Part shown: positions 18,600-28,111 of the stretch, piece by piece
Layout of the letters: each line of letters begins with the position of its first letter
How positions within the stretch are numbered: the first letter of the stretch is position 1
Source of the DNA: an uncultured Polaribacter sp.
Lineage (GTDB): Bacteria; Bacteroidota; Bacteroidia; Flavobacteriales; Flavobacteriaceae
Direction: 5' to 3'
NCBI GenBank assembly: GCA_943788045.1
Contig: CALSOT010000002.1
Coordinates: forward strand, 62,001 to 126,000
Length of the DNA stretch: 64,000 nucleotides
Notes under the pieces: model-generated
What the model saw: only the letters and a program-made list of their open reading frames with translations
Databases searched by the model: none
What the model was told of the DNA's origin: nothing
Translations under genes and position numbers: made by a program

Positions 18600-20120
18600 T
18601 TATTTTTCTACTTCAAAAATTATATGCTGATATGCGCCAATATCAGGTTTAGTGTTTCTATCAACTTCTAAAATATCTTTAGAAAATAACGTGGCTTTTG
18701 CTTTGTTTATCGCGTCAGATTCTTCACCAATAATTAAATCATTTTTTTGAGGATCTCTAAAGTGCGATTTTCCGTTTAAAATAATATTTTGATAAAAAGA
18801 TGAGGTGAAGTCTAATTCGGTAATGTCTTTAAAAGAGTCATTTGTATCTGTAAATTGAATCATAGAATTACTAATATTGTAGTTAAAAAGACCGCCCCCA
18901 TCAACCTTATCAACAACAAACTCTATATTGTTATTACCGTCAAAAATACAATTAGTAAAGTTGGCAGCATGTAAATTTCTAGTTTCAATAATTTCTTGTC
19001 CGGCTGCATCAGTATATGTAAAAAAATTATTTATTAAAACGGCGGGTAATTGGCGTAAACCATTATTCCAAAAATTAGCAAAAGTACTATGGACAAAGTT
19101 ATAGGTTCCTCCAATTGTTGCAGCTAAAGAAACTTGACCAGCACTACCAATAACTACATTATGAGCCTCTATGTTTGTTTCTCTCCCTAAAATACCATAA
19201 CTAGAATGATTGTAAATTTCAGTATTTTTGAGTTTTAAGGTTGGTGAAGTTGGGGTTCCAATGCTATCAACCAAAATTCCGATAATTCCGTTCTTAATAA
19301 TCGTATGGTTCATTTCGTTTTCTAGACTCCCTGCACGCATCCATATAGTTCCCCATTGACCTGCAGTTTCATTAAAAGAATGTTCTAAACGATCGCCCTC
19401 AAAAATTACTTTTTCAGTTAAAGTTCCGTTTACTTTTAAAGATGCTTTATTGTCTACAATTAAGCCAGAGTTGTTATGAAAGTGAATTCGAGATCCAGCT
19501 TCAATAGTTAAAGTTTTGTTTTCTGGTACAGCAGCAAAACCATAAATGACTGTTGGTTTCGTATTTGTAATAGTTAATTCGGTATCAGTTAAAAAACGAC
19601 CTTTTAGCGTAGTTGGTTGCCCGTCAAGTGTAAGGCTGTCAATTTTCATTGTAACGCCATCTCTTCCCGGAAAAATAAAATTAGCATCTTGCACTAAAGT
19701 TACTAAATCTACATTTTGTTGAGTATCACCATTACCGAACAAAATTTTATCTGTATACAACGGATCTAAAATGTTACCCGCGCTAATTGTTGTTTCAATA
19801 AAAATAAAAATACTGTCTTTCTCAAGAATATCGATATTTGTAAAATCTTTACCAGGAATTCCGTCAACATTTAATCTGTAGTTGGAGTTATTCCCGTTTT
19901 CTAATTGAATTCTCGGAATTGTTATTGCATTATTTCCGCGATTATAAACTTTTAGATTGTATGTTGCAGAGCCAATATTTGTAAAAACAGTATCTAAGTA
20001 CACGGTGTCTTTAGAAAATTGTAATTTTCCAGAACTAGGTATTGTGTTAAAATCTTTTCTATCGCAAGAACTTACCGAAATAAGAACTACTAAAATTAAA
20101 AGTGTTATAATATTACGCAT
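18600..20120 (-). CDS. lipoprotein with right-handed beta-helix repeats
   Basis: A 506-residue protein with a lipoprotein signal (MRNIITLLILVVLISVSSC, lipid on Cys19). The first ~150 residues include an immunoglobulin-like segment (FTNIGSATYNLKVYNRG) and the rest is a run of short beta strands of a parallel beta-helix, seen as repeated hydrophobic/Asn-rich turns (TIEAGSRIHFHNNSGLIVDN, EIYNHSSYGILGRETNIEAHN). Such proteins often bind or cut polysaccharide, but no catalytic residues can be assigned. It ends with DIGAYQHIIFEVEK, a tail shared by many Flavobacteriia relatives. The glutaminyl cyclase gene lies 106 bp upstream on the same strand. Confidence 0.82.
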   Translation of the reverse strand: MRNIITLLILVVLISVSSCDRKDFNTIPSSGKLQFSKDTVYLDTVFTNIGSATYNLKVYNRGNNAITIPRIQLENGNNSNYRLNVDGIPGKDFTNIDILEKDSIFIFIETTISAGNILDPLYTDKILFGNGDTQQNVDLVTLVQDANFIFPGRDGVTMKIDSLTLDGQPTTLKGRFLTDTELTITNTKPTVIYGFAAVPENKTLTIEAGSRIHFHNNSGLIVDNKASLKVNGTLTEKVIFEGDRLEHSFNETAGQWGTIWMRAGSLENEMNHTIIKNGIIGILVDSIGTPTSPTLKLKNTEIYNHSSYGILGRETNIEAHNVVIGSAGQVSLAATIGGTYNFVHSTFANFWNNGLRQLPAVLINNFFTYTDAAGQEIIETRNLHAANFTNCIFDGNNNIEFVVDKVDGGGLFNYNISNSMIQFTDTNDSFKDITELDFTSSFYQNIILNGKSHFRDPQKNDLIIGEESDAINKAKATLFSKDILEVDRNTKPDIGAYQHIIFEVEK

Positions 20121-20226
20121 AATTTTTTGTGTCTTCTCGAGCAGTATCGAGAGGTTAATTTAGATTTAGACTTCGCTCAACCTATTAAATTATATTTATC
20201 AATAATAGAACTTTTTATGAAGCCAA

Positions 20227-21270
20227 TTATTGTTTTTTAACTAATTCGATTTCAAATAATTTTCCCCAATGTTTCCCTGTTACAAATAACCTATTGTTTT
20301 TAGCATCAAAAGCAATTCCATTTAAAACCTCATCTTCAGGAACTAACTTCTGCGTTTTTTCCATTTCTTTTTTCAAAGATTTTAAATTCGCAATTCCTTC
20401 AACGATACCCGTTGTTGGGTCAATAATAACAATTGCGTTTTGTTGATATTTATTTGCATAGATTTTTCCATCAATTAATTCTAACTCGTTTAAATCTTTA
20501 ACGGCATATTTATTTGTATATACTTGTATTGATTTTTTCTCTTTTAAGGTTTCCGAATCTAAAAACCAAATTTTATGAGAACCATCAGATTTAATTAAGT
20601 CTGTATCATTATGTGTAAAACCCCAACCTTCTTTGCTATTATTGTAAGTAAACTCTTTCTCTTGTTTAAAGGTGTCTAAATTATATACAAAACCCTTTTT
20701 AGCTTGCCATGTTAACCAATAAATTTTATTATTAAAAATGGTCATTCCTTCACCAAAATACTTTTCATTTAAAGCTGTTTTTTGTAAAACTTTACCTGTT
20801 TTAATTTCTACTTTTCTAAGAGTAGATTGTCCTCTTTGTCCTGTAGTTTCATATAAAAAACCGTTATGATATTCTAAACCTTGGGTGTAAGCTTTGGTGT
20901 CATGGGGATATTCATTAATGATGTTATAACCATAAACAACAGGTGCTTTGTTGGCTAAAACTTCAAAAAAGCTATTTTCTTTTTTTGTCTTTTCAGGATA
21001 AAAAACTAAAGCAGAAATTTGATGTTTACCGATTCCAAAATCAGATGTGTTTATGTTTACGGAAGTGCCTTCCGAAGAAATTTCTTTTCCGTTTACAAAA
21101 AACTGGACTCGGTTTATAGCTTTATCTTCCATTTCTTTTAAAGTTACTTTAAAATTAGAATTTAAAGTAGTTTGTTTTTTGTGTTCTAAGCTAAATTTAT
21201 AGACTTCAGAGCAAGAGGTAATTAGCATAAAACACGCTAAAAAAGAAATAAGTACAACACTATTTTTCAT
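20227..21270 (-). CDS. glutaminyl-peptide cyclotransferase, lipoprotein
   Basis: A 347-residue enzyme of the plant/bacterial (beta-propeller) glutaminyl cyclase family, which turns N-terminal Gln of exported proteins into pyroglutamate. Lipobox at LITSC (Cys20). Residues 25-110 are an Ig-like extension, then the propeller with the conserved AYTQGLEYHNGFLYETTG, KYFGEGMTIFNNKIYWLTW, GWGFTHNDTDLI and EVLNGIAFD signatures. This fits the many signal peptides in this window that leave Gln at the new N-terminus. The position is outer or inner membrane, facing the periplasm. Confidence 0.92.
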   Translation of the reverse strand: MKNSVVLISFLACFMLITSCSEVYKFSLEHKKQTTLNSNFKVTLKEMEDKAINRVQFFVNGKEISSEGTSVNINTSDFGIGKHQISALVFYPEKTKKENSFFEVLANKAPVVYGYNIINEYPHDTKAYTQGLEYHNGFLYETTGQRGQSTLRKVEIKTGKVLQKTALNEKYFGEGMTIFNNKIYWLTWQAKKGFVYNLDTFKQEKEFTYNNSKEGWGFTHNDTDLIKSDGSHKIWFLDSETLKEKKSIQVYTNKYAVKDLNELELIDGKIYANKYQQNAIVIIDPTTGIVEGIANLKSLKKEMEKTQKLVPEDEVLNGIAFDAKNNRLFVTGKHWGKLFEIELVKKQ

Positions 21271-21343
21271 TTTCTCTATTTTTTTTATTGATTTTTAATC
21301 TTTTTAGTTTTCAAAAAAGCAGCTATAAACCACTAATCATCAA

Positions 21344-21384
21344 CAAAATTAGGTGTAAAAGTAATGAATGTATTTAGGAGTCCA
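21344..21384 (-). promoter_or_regulatory. promoter region of the glutaminyl cyclase gene
   Basis: TAATTTTG at 21344-21351 (minus strand) fits the -7 box. The shared motif TGGACTCCTAAATACAT ends 16 bp upstream of it. Confidence 0.45.
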
Positions 21385-21425
21385 AATAAAAGTAAAATAA
21401 TTATTTTTTAATTAAAAAATATAGT

Positions 21426-21433
21426 TAAATTTG
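21426..21433 (+). promoter_or_regulatory. -7 box of rpmE
   Basis: TAAATTTG followed by CAGCC resembles the tRNA-Lys promoters and lies about 100 bp before the rpmE ATG. Confidence 0.5.
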
Positions 21434-21530
21434 CAGCCTGTAAATAGTACATAAAGCTATTTATATAAATGAGTAAGCTTTACCAACTTCCTCATGCAAA
21501 CATAACATTAAAGTATTAAAATATAATAAA

Positions 21531-21785
21531 ATGAAAAAAGGAATTCATCCAGAAAATTATAGAATGGTAGCGTTTAAAGACATGTCTAACGAAGATGTAT
21601 TTTTAACACGTTCTACAGTAGACACTAAAGAAACGTTAGAAGTTGATGGTGTTGAGTATCCTTTAGTAAAATTAGAGATTTCTAGAACATCTCACCCATT
21701 TTACACTGGTAAATCTAAACTTATTGATGCTGCAGGACGTATCGATAAATTTAAAACGAAATATGCAAAATTCAAGAAAAATTAA
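21531..21785 (+). CDS. rpmE2: 50S ribosomal protein L31, type B
   Basis: An 84-residue ribosomal protein. [13 protein letters not shown] and the central [13 protein letters not shown] match type B L31, and there is no zinc-binding cysteine set, which separates it from type A. It stands alone with its own promoter and a strong terminator. Confidence 0.97.
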   Translation: MKKGIHPENYRMVAFKDMSNEDVFLTRSTVDTKETLEVDGVEYPLVKLEISRTSHPFYTGKSKLIDAAGRIDKFKTKYAKFKKN

Positions 21786-21810
21786 TTCTTCTAGAATTTT
21801 TAAGATATTT

Positions 21811-21840
21811 AAAACTCCAACATTTATTTGTTGGAGTTTT
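21811..21840 (+). terminator. terminator of rpmE
   Basis: AAAACTCCAACA / TGTTGGAGTTTT, a perfect 12-bp stem followed by T. Confidence 0.9.
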
Positions 21841-21983
21841 TTTATGCTGATTTTTATTTATTAGTTTTCATTTGATAAACGCAAATCTCTTTTACAAATA
21901 ATAGAGCTGAATTATATTGATTTAAATATGCTCCTTTTTTTTAATTGAAAATGTCAAGATAAAAAAGATTACATTCAATAAAA

Positions 21984-22007
21984 AAACCACTTCGATAGAA
22001 GTGGTTT
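21984..22007 (-). terminator. terminator of gcvP
   Basis: AAACCACTTC / GAAGTGGTTT, loop GATA, followed on the minus strand by a run of T. Confidence 0.88.
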
Positions 22008-22031
22008 AAAGTGTTTAAGATTCTTATAATT

Positions 22032-24917
22032 CTACATATAATTTTCAATTGGACTGCAGGAGCAAACTAAGTTTCTGTCTCCAAAAGCGTCATCAACTCT
22101 GCGTACAGAGGGCCAAAATTTGTTTTCTGCGATATAATCTAAAGGAAATGCAGCTTGTTTTCTAGTATATGGTAAGTTCCATTCATCTGAAGTTAGCATT
22201 TCTTGTGTGTGAGGTGCATTTTTTAAAGGATTATTGTTATCCTCTTTTGTAGCGTGTTTAATTTCTTCACGAATAGAAATCATGGCATCACAAAAACGAT
22301 CTAATTCAGCAATACTCTCAGATTCAGTGGGTTCAATCATCATAGTTCCTGCAACAGGAAACGAAACTGTTGGTGCATGAAAGCCATAATCCATTAAACG
22401 CTTTGCGATATCAACAACCTCAATCCCATTTTGCTTAAAATCACGACAATCAATAATCATTTCGTGCGCAGCTCTGTTCATTTCACCAGTATACAAAGTA
22501 TTGTAATGCCCTTGCAAACGTTCTTTTATATAGTTGGCGTTCAAGATGGCATTCTTGGTTGAATCTGTGAGTCCTTTTGCACCGAGCATTGTAATGTATC
22601 CGTAAGAGATTAAACAAGCTAAAGCAGAACCCCATGGAGCGGAAGAAATAGCAGTAATTGCATTTTCTCCTCCAGTCGAAACTAAAGGATTCGTTGGTAA
22701 AAAAGGCACTAATTGAGGAGCTACACAAATTGGACCAACTCCCGGTCCTCCGCCACCATGTGGAATTGCAAATGTTTTGTGTAAGTTCAGGTGACAAACA
22801 TCTGCACCGATTGTTGCAGGGTTTGTAAGACCAACTTGAGCATTCATATTTGCGCCATCCATATAAACTTGTCCGCCATTATCATGAATAATTTGCGTGA
22901 TTTCCATAATCGCTTTTTCGTAAACCCCATGTGTTGAAGGATAGGTAACCATTAAAGCAGATAGGTTGTTTTTATGATCAATTGCTTTTGTACGCAAATC
23001 TTCGACATCAATATTTCCTCTTTCGTCCGTTTTGGTAACTACAACCTTCATACCTGCCATAACTGCAGAAGCAGGGTTTGTACCATGTGCAGAAGCAGGA
23101 ATTAAACAAATATTTCTATGTGAATCTCCATTTGATTGGTGGTATGCTCTGATTGTCATTAAACCGGCAAACTCCCCTTGAGCTCCAGAATTTGGTTGTA
23201 AAGAAGTGCCTGCAAAACCAGTAACTATATTTAGTTGATGTTCTAATCTTTTTAATATTTCTTGATATCCTTCCGCTTGATTTAATGGCACAAAAGGGTG
23301 AATGTTACCCCATTGAGGATTGCTTAAAGGTAACATTTCTGATGCAGCATTTAATTTCATTGTACAAGATCCTAAAGAAATCATAGAATGATTTAAAGCT
23401 AAATCTTTACGCTCTAATTTTTTAATATAGCGCATCATGTCTGTTTCAGATTGATAACTGTTAAATACATCATTTTCTAAAAACGGAGTATTTCTTGAGA
23501 TACTTTCTGGAATTACATCAAAATCTGCATCAAAGGATTTTTGAGTTAAAATTTGATGAAATTCATCAAAATTTTCGGTGTCAGAAGTAAGAGGTTTATT
23601 TTTTAGTTGACCAAAAATGGTAAATAATTTCATCAAATCTTTCTGTGTAGTCGCTTCGTTTATCGAAATAGAAATATGTTTATCGTCTATATAATTAAAG
23701 TTGACTTTAAAAGATTCTGCAACAGACTTTAATTTTATACAATCTATTTCTACTAACAAAGTATCAAAATAAAAAGTATTACGTTGATTAAACCCTGCTT
23801 TTTCTAAATAATCTGCAACTAATTTTGTCTTATTATGCACAGAATCAGCAATAAACTGCAACCCATTTTTACCATGATAAACTGCATACATACCCGCCAT
23901 AACAGCCAATAAAACTTGTGCAGTACAAATGTTAGAAGTCGCTTTTTCTCGTTTAATATGTTGCTCACGTGTTTGCAATGCCATACGTAAAGCACGCACT
24001 CCATTTATATCTTTGGTAACACCAATAATACGACCAGGAATACTTCTTTTGTATTTTTCTTTAGTTGCAAAGTACGCTGCATGAGGTCCTCCGTATCCTA
24101 AAGGAATTCCAAAACGCTGTGTGGTTCCTACAACAACATCAACGCCAAATTCGGCAGGTGATTTTAACTTTACTAATGATAAAATATCAGCAGCTACTGC
24201 AACTTTTATATTGCTATTGTTCGCTTTTGTAACAAAATCAGTATAATCGAATATTTGTCCATGTTTTCCGGGATACTGTAAAATAGCTCCGAAAAAATCA
24301 TCCGAAAAATCGAATTCTTCATGATTTCCAATCACTAATTCAATTCCAATAGGAACTGAGCGTGTTTGTAAAACAGATAGTGTTTGTGGCAGAATTTCTT
24401 CTGAAACAAAAAACTTATTTATGTTTGCTTTCTTTTGTGCTCTTTCTCTAACATCATACAACAAAGCCATTGCCTCGGCAGCAGCAGTACTTTCATCTAA
24501 TAGTGAAGCATTTGCTAATTCCATTCCCGTTAAATCGCAAATCATTGTTTGAAAATTTAACAAAGCCTCTAAGCGTCCTTGCGCAATTTCTGCCTGATAA
24601 GGAGTATATGCTGTATACCAGCCTGGGTTTTCTAAGATATTACGCTGAATTACACTTGGCACAATTGACTCATGATATCCTAAGCCGATGTAACTTTTAA
24701 AAACTTTATTCTTTTCAGATAACTCTTTAATATGTGCTAAATATTCATATTCACTTTTTGCAGGTGCCAAATCTAATTCGTTTTTTAAACGAATATCATC
24801 AGGAACGGTTTCGTAAATTAGCTTATCTAAACTATCTGCTTTTATCGCTGATAACATTTTTTTTTGCTCCTTTTCATTAGGACCAATATGTCTGTTTTGA
24901 AACAAATTTGTATTCAT
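22032..24917 (-). CDS. gcvP: glycine dehydrogenase (aminomethyl-transferring), P protein
   Basis: The P protein of the glycine cleavage system decarboxylates glycine on PLP and passes the aminomethyl group to lipoyl-H protein. It is a single-chain, full-length enzyme of 961 residues. N-terminal FQNRHIGPNE and the PLP-lysine motif HLNLHKTFAIPHGGGGPG are present, with YQAEIAQGRLEALLNFQTM and the C-terminal LVCSCSPIENY. The ORF track start at 25001 is too long; ATG 24917 gives the usual MNTNLFQNRHIG. gcvT and gcvH are not in the window. The gene is monocistronic, with a good promoter and a hairpin terminator. Confidence 0.97.
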   Translation of the reverse strand: MNTNLFQNRHIGPNEKEQKKMLSAIKADSLDKLIYETVPDDIRLKNELDLAPAKSEYEYLAHIKELSEKNKVFKSYIGLGYHESIVPSVIQRNILENPGWYTAYTPYQAEIAQGRLEALLNFQTMICDLTGMELANASLLDESTAAAEAMALLYDVRERAQKKANINKFFVSEEILPQTLSVLQTRSVPIGIELVIGNHEEFDFSDDFFGAILQYPGKHGQIFDYTDFVTKANNSNIKVAVAADILSLVKLKSPAEFGVDVVVGTTQRFGIPLGYGGPHAAYFATKEKYKRSIPGRIIGVTKDINGVRALRMALQTREQHIKREKATSNICTAQVLLAVMAGMYAVYHGKNGLQFIADSVHNKTKLVADYLEKAGFNQRNTFYFDTLLVEIDCIKLKSVAESFKVNFNYIDDKHISISINEATTQKDLMKLFTIFGQLKNKPLTSDTENFDEFHQILTQKSFDADFDVIPESISRNTPFLENDVFNSYQSETDMMRYIKKLERKDLALNHSMISLGSCTMKLNAASEMLPLSNPQWGNIHPFVPLNQAEGYQEILKRLEHQLNIVTGFAGTSLQPNSGAQGEFAGLMTIRAYHQSNGDSHRNICLIPASAHGTNPASAVMAGMKVVVTKTDERGNIDVEDLRTKAIDHKNNLSALMVTYPSTHGVYEKAIMEITQIIHDNGGQVYMDGANMNAQVGLTNPATIGADVCHLNLHKTFAIPHGGGGPGVGPICVAPQLVPFLPTNPLVSTGGENAITAISSAPWGSALACLISYGYITMLGAKGLTDSTKNAILNANYIKERLQGHYNTLYTGEMNRAAHEMIIDCRDFKQNGIEVVDIAKRLMDYGFHAPTVSFPVAGTMMIEPTESESIAELDRFCDAMISIREEIKHATKEDNNNPLKNAPHTQEMLTSDEWNLPYTRKQAAFPLDYIAENKFWPSVRRVDDAFGDRNLVCSCSPIENYM

Positions 24918-24998
24918 TAAATAAATTTTTATTTGTACATATTTCAGCCGTTTTATGTGTTTATTACAAATACATAAAAAAGATTGATTTTTATGGAG

Positions 24999-25026
24999 CA
25001 AAAATACGGATTTTAGAAGGTTTCAA
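24999..25026 (-). promoter_or_regulatory. promoter of gcvP
   Basis: On the minus strand TTG (25024-25026), 17 bp and TATTTTTG (24999-25006). The leader of about 75 nt shows no obvious riboswitch fold. Confidence 0.65.
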
Positions 25027-25092
25027 GTTTAATTAAAACAGAGAAAAGTCTGTTAATTATCAACCATATTTAAATGTTATTAACATAAAGGC

Positions 25093-25100
25093 TATTTTTG
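25093..25100 (+). promoter_or_regulatory. -7 box of the UbiA-like gene, nearly leaderless
   Basis: TATTTTTG ends five bases before the ATG at 25105, which would place transcription start at or next to the start codon. Confidence 0.5.
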
Positions 25101-25104
25101 TAAA

Positions 25105-25926
25105 ATGAGATTATTAAAATTAGTTTTTAATTTTTATTTAAACGCAAGTATTCATGTTGCTTTTGCGGTATTTGCCTTTTTAAGAATTACAGAAGCTTAT
25201 TTTGAATTTACATCTAATGAAAGCTTAAATTGGTTTATTTTTTTCGGAACTATTACTGGTTATAATTTTGTAAAATATGCAGGAGTTGCAAAAATGCATC
25301 ACAGAAGTTTAACAAAAGATTTGAAGATGATTCAAGTTTTCTCATTTTTTTGTTTTTTGGCATTGATTTTTTTTATGTACCAAATTCCTCCTAAAACGCT
25401 ATATTTTAGTGCACCTTTTGTCTTACTAACCATTTTATATGCTGTCCCTTTTTTAAGTGGTTTTGATAAAAATCTGAGAGAAGTAAGTTATTTAAAAATT
25501 TTAGTTGTAGCTTTTGTCTGGTCTGGATTTACAATTTTAATTCCGTTAATTGATGCGGGAAAAGTAATTTCTTTAGAAATTGTTTTCTTAATGCTTCAGC
25601 GATTTTTAATTGTAATTGTTTTAATCTTACCTTTTGACATTAGGGATGTTAATTATGATGCCATTTCTTTGCAAACAATTCCGAGAAAGATTGGTGTAAA
25701 AAAAACAAAGAAAATAGGGTTGATTTTATTGGTTTTTTCGTTGATTTTAGAATATTTAATTCCTTCTTCAGACATGTTGAAAACACCATTTATGATTTTC
25801 TTTTTCATGTTGATTATTCTCTTAATGAGAGCAAAAAAAGACCAATCCAAGTATTATAGTTCTTTTTGGGTAGAGGCATTGCCAATAGTGTGGTGGCTGC
25901 TTCTTTTAGTATTTCATAATTTTTAA
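25105..25926 (+). CDS. UbiA-like prenyltransferase-family membrane protein
   Basis: A 273-residue protein with about eight hydrophobic helices. The second UbiA motif is clear (LPFDIRDVNYDAISLQTIPRKIG, equivalent to DxxDxxxD with the following T-P-x-x-x-G), while the first motif is degenerate (GYNFVKYAGVAKMHHR). UbiA proteins attach prenyl chains to aromatic or other acceptors in the membrane. The weak first motif makes a changed substrate or loss of activity possible. It is divergent from gcvP and stands alone. Confidence 0.7.
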   Translation: MRLLKLVFNFYLNASIHVAFAVFAFLRITEAYFEFTSNESLNWFIFFGTITGYNFVKYAGVAKMHHRSLTKDLKMIQVFSFFCFLALIFFMYQIPPKTLYFSAPFVLLTILYAVPFLSGFDKNLREVSYLKILVVAFVWSGFTILIPLIDAGKVISLEIVFLMLQRFLIVIVLILPFDIRDVNYDAISLQTIPRKIGVKKTKKIGLILLVFSLILEYLIPSSDMLKTPFMIFFFMLIILLMRAKKDQSKYYSSFWVEALPIVWWLLLLVFHNF

Positions 25927-26019
25927 TGATTTAAAATAAGTATCTTACAAATAACTCTCATAATAAGAATAAATAAAAGAGATATCATAAATCTATAAAA
26001 TAGCTTCTTATTTCCCTAG

Positions 26020-26027
26020 TATATTTG
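26020..26027 (+). promoter_or_regulatory. -7 box of the serine biosynthesis fusion gene
   Basis: TATATTTG, 39 bp before the ATG. Confidence 0.5.
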
Positions 26028-26065
26028 TAGATTTACCCACTTAAATTCAACAAAGATTCTAAGTA

Positions 26066-27958
26066 ATGAGTAGCACAAAAAGAAGTTATGTTTTTGATTT
26101 TGATAGCACCCTAACAAAAGTAGAAGCATTAGATGTTTTAGCAGAAATTACGCTTGAGAGTAATCCAAAGAAAGATCAAATTATTCAGGAAATAATTGAT
26201 ATTACCAATTTAGGAATTGATGGAGAAATATCCTTCACAGAGTCATTAGAAAAAAGGATTAAATTATTAAAAGCAAATAAAGCAGACTTATCAGGTTTAG
26301 TTGCAGCCTTAAAAAAGCAAGTATCAAAATCTATAGAGAGCAATAAAGAGTTTTTTGAAAATTTTGCAGATGATATTTATGTGATTTCTTGCGGATTTAA
26401 AGAGTTTATAGACCCTATTGTAAAAGAATACAATATACCTTCGGAAAGAGTGTATGCAAATACTTTTGAGTTTGCAGATGATGGCGAAATTGTTGGCTTT
26501 GATGCTAATAACCCTCTATCACAGCACAACGGAAAAATAAAGTGTTTAAAAGACATGAGTCTTGAAGGAGAAATACAAGTTATTGGCGATGGTTACAGTG
26601 ATTATGTAACTCGAGAGGCTGGTGTTGCAGATACCTTTTTTGCTTACACAGAAAATGTTTCAAGAGACAAAACTACAGAAAACGCTGATTATATTGCCCC
26701 AAATTTAGATGAATTTTTATACGTAAACAAGTTGCCAAGAAATATCTCATATCCAAAGCATAGAATTAAAATTTTATTATTAGAAAACATACACTCCGAT
26801 GCTTTTAAAAAGTTATCGACAGATGGTTTTTCTGTAGAAACTGTCTCTAAAAGTTTGTCTGAAGACGAATTGATAGAAAAAATAAAAGATGTACACGTTT
26901 TAGGAATTCGTTCTAAAACAAACGTTACCCAGAGAGTTGTAGATGCTGCAGAAAAATTAATGGTTGTTAGTGCATTTTGTATTGGTACAAAACAAATTGA
27001 TTTAGAGGCGTGTAAAGAAAATGGAGTTGTTGTTTTTAATGCACCTTACAGCAATACGCGTTCTGTAGTTGAATTGGCAATTGGAGAAATCATAATGCTA
27101 ATGCGTAGTGTTTTTCAGAGAAGTACAGAAATTCACAATGGTCAATGGAATAAAACAGCTCAAGGTTCTAGAGAGGTTCGTGGTAAAAAACTAGGTATTG
27201 TTGGTTATGGTAATATAGGTAAGCAATTATCAATTTTAGCAGAGGCTTTAGGGATGAGTGTTTATTATTATGATGTTGAAGATAAGTTGGCGTTAGGAAA
27301 TGCAACTAAATTAAACACTTTAAGAGAATTATTAGAAATTTCTGATGTCGTTACTTTACATGTTGATGATAATGCTGCAAACAAAAATTTCTTTGGAAAA
27401 AAAGAAATTTCTCAAATGAAAGATGGTGCACATCTTGTAAACCTTTCTAGAGGTTTTGTTGTTGATGTTAAAGCATTAGCAGAAGCCTTAAAAAGTGGAA
27501 AAATTGCTGGTGCAGCAGTAGATGTTTATCCATCAGAACCAAGAAAAAATGGAGAGTTTTATACGGAATTAAAAGGATTAGCAAATGTAATTTTAACACC
27601 TCATGTTGGTGGTAGCACGGAGGAAGCACAAAGAGATATTGCAGATTTTGTGCCAAGTAAAATTATGGCGTACATAAATTCAGGAAATACAGTAGATGCT
27701 GTTAATTTTCCAAATATCCGTTTGCCAAGACAAACAAACGCACATAGATTTTTACACATTCACAAGAATGTTTCTGGAGTGATGGCTGAAATTAATAATA
27801 TCTTAGCAAAATACGAGTCAAATATAACAGGTCAGTATTTATCTACAGATCCAAAAGTGGGTTATGTAATTACAGATTTAGATAAAGTTTATAATAAAGA
27901 AGTAATTGAGGAGTTAAAAAATGTAGAGGGAACAATTAAATTTAGAGTATTGTATTAA
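26066..27958 (+). CDS. phosphoserine phosphatase-phosphoglycerate dehydrogenase fusion
   Basis: A 630-residue two-enzyme protein. Residues 1-220 are a HAD phosphatase: DFDSTLT (nucleophile Asp), SCGF, the Lys in KIKCLKD and GDGYSD. Residues ~230-545 are a D-3-phosphoglycerate dehydrogenase: FCIGTKQID, NAD motif GIVGYGNIGKQLS, RSVVELAIGE, and the catalytic His in LTPHVGGSTEEAQ. Residues 550-630 are a C-terminal ACT domain (NVSGVMAEINNILAKYESNI). So the first and last steps of serine synthesis sit in one chain; serC is not here. The ACT domain suggests feedback by serine. A strong terminator follows. Confidence 0.92.
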   Translation: MSSTKRSYVFDFDSTLTKVEALDVLAEITLESNPKKDQIIQEIIDITNLGIDGEISFTESLEKRIKLLKANKADLSGLVAALKKQVSKSIESNKEFFENFADDIYVISCGFKEFIDPIVKEYNIPSERVYANTFEFADDGEIVGFDANNPLSQHNGKIKCLKDMSLEGEIQVIGDGYSDYVTREAGVADTFFAYTENVSRDKTTENADYIAPNLDEFLYVNKLPRNISYPKHRIKILLLENIHSDAFKKLSTDGFSVETVSKSLSEDELIEKIKDVHVLGIRSKTNVTQRVVDAAEKLMVVSAFCIGTKQIDLEACKENGVVVFNAPYSNTRSVVELAIGEIIMLMRSVFQRSTEIHNGQWNKTAQGSREVRGKKLGIVGYGNIGKQLSILAEALGMSVYYYDVEDKLALGNATKLNTLRELLEISDVVTLHVDDNAANKNFFGKKEISQMKDGAHLVNLSRGFVVDVKALAEALKSGKIAGAAVDVYPSEPRKNGEFYTELKGLANVILTPHVGGSTEEAQRDIADFVPSKIMAYINSGNTVDAVNFPNIRLPRQTNAHRFLHIHKNVSGVMAEINNILAKYESNITGQYLSTDPKVGYVITDLDKVYNKEVIEELKNVEGTIKFRVLY

Positions 27959-27976
27959 TCTGTTTTTATAGATAAT

Positions 27977-28016
27977 AAAAAGACCCTTTAGATTGTGTAA
28001 TCCAAAGGGTCTTTTT
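27977..28016 (+). terminator. terminator of the serine biosynthesis fusion gene
   Basis: AAAAAGACCCTTT / AAAGGGTCTTTTT, a perfect 13-bp stem around a smaller GATT/AATC stem, followed by T. Confidence 0.9.
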
Positions 28017-28111
28017 TTTGTAACTGTCTTATATTTTCTACTGTATTTTTTTGGGGACTTAAAATAATTCTCATTATTTAGTGAATGCTTTGTGTTTTAT
28101 TATTTTACTGA

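Noticed and set aside
24918-24999. Glycine riboswitch in the gcvP leader
   Set aside because: The ~75-nt leader is AT-rich and has none of the conserved GA/GG helices of a glycine aptamer.
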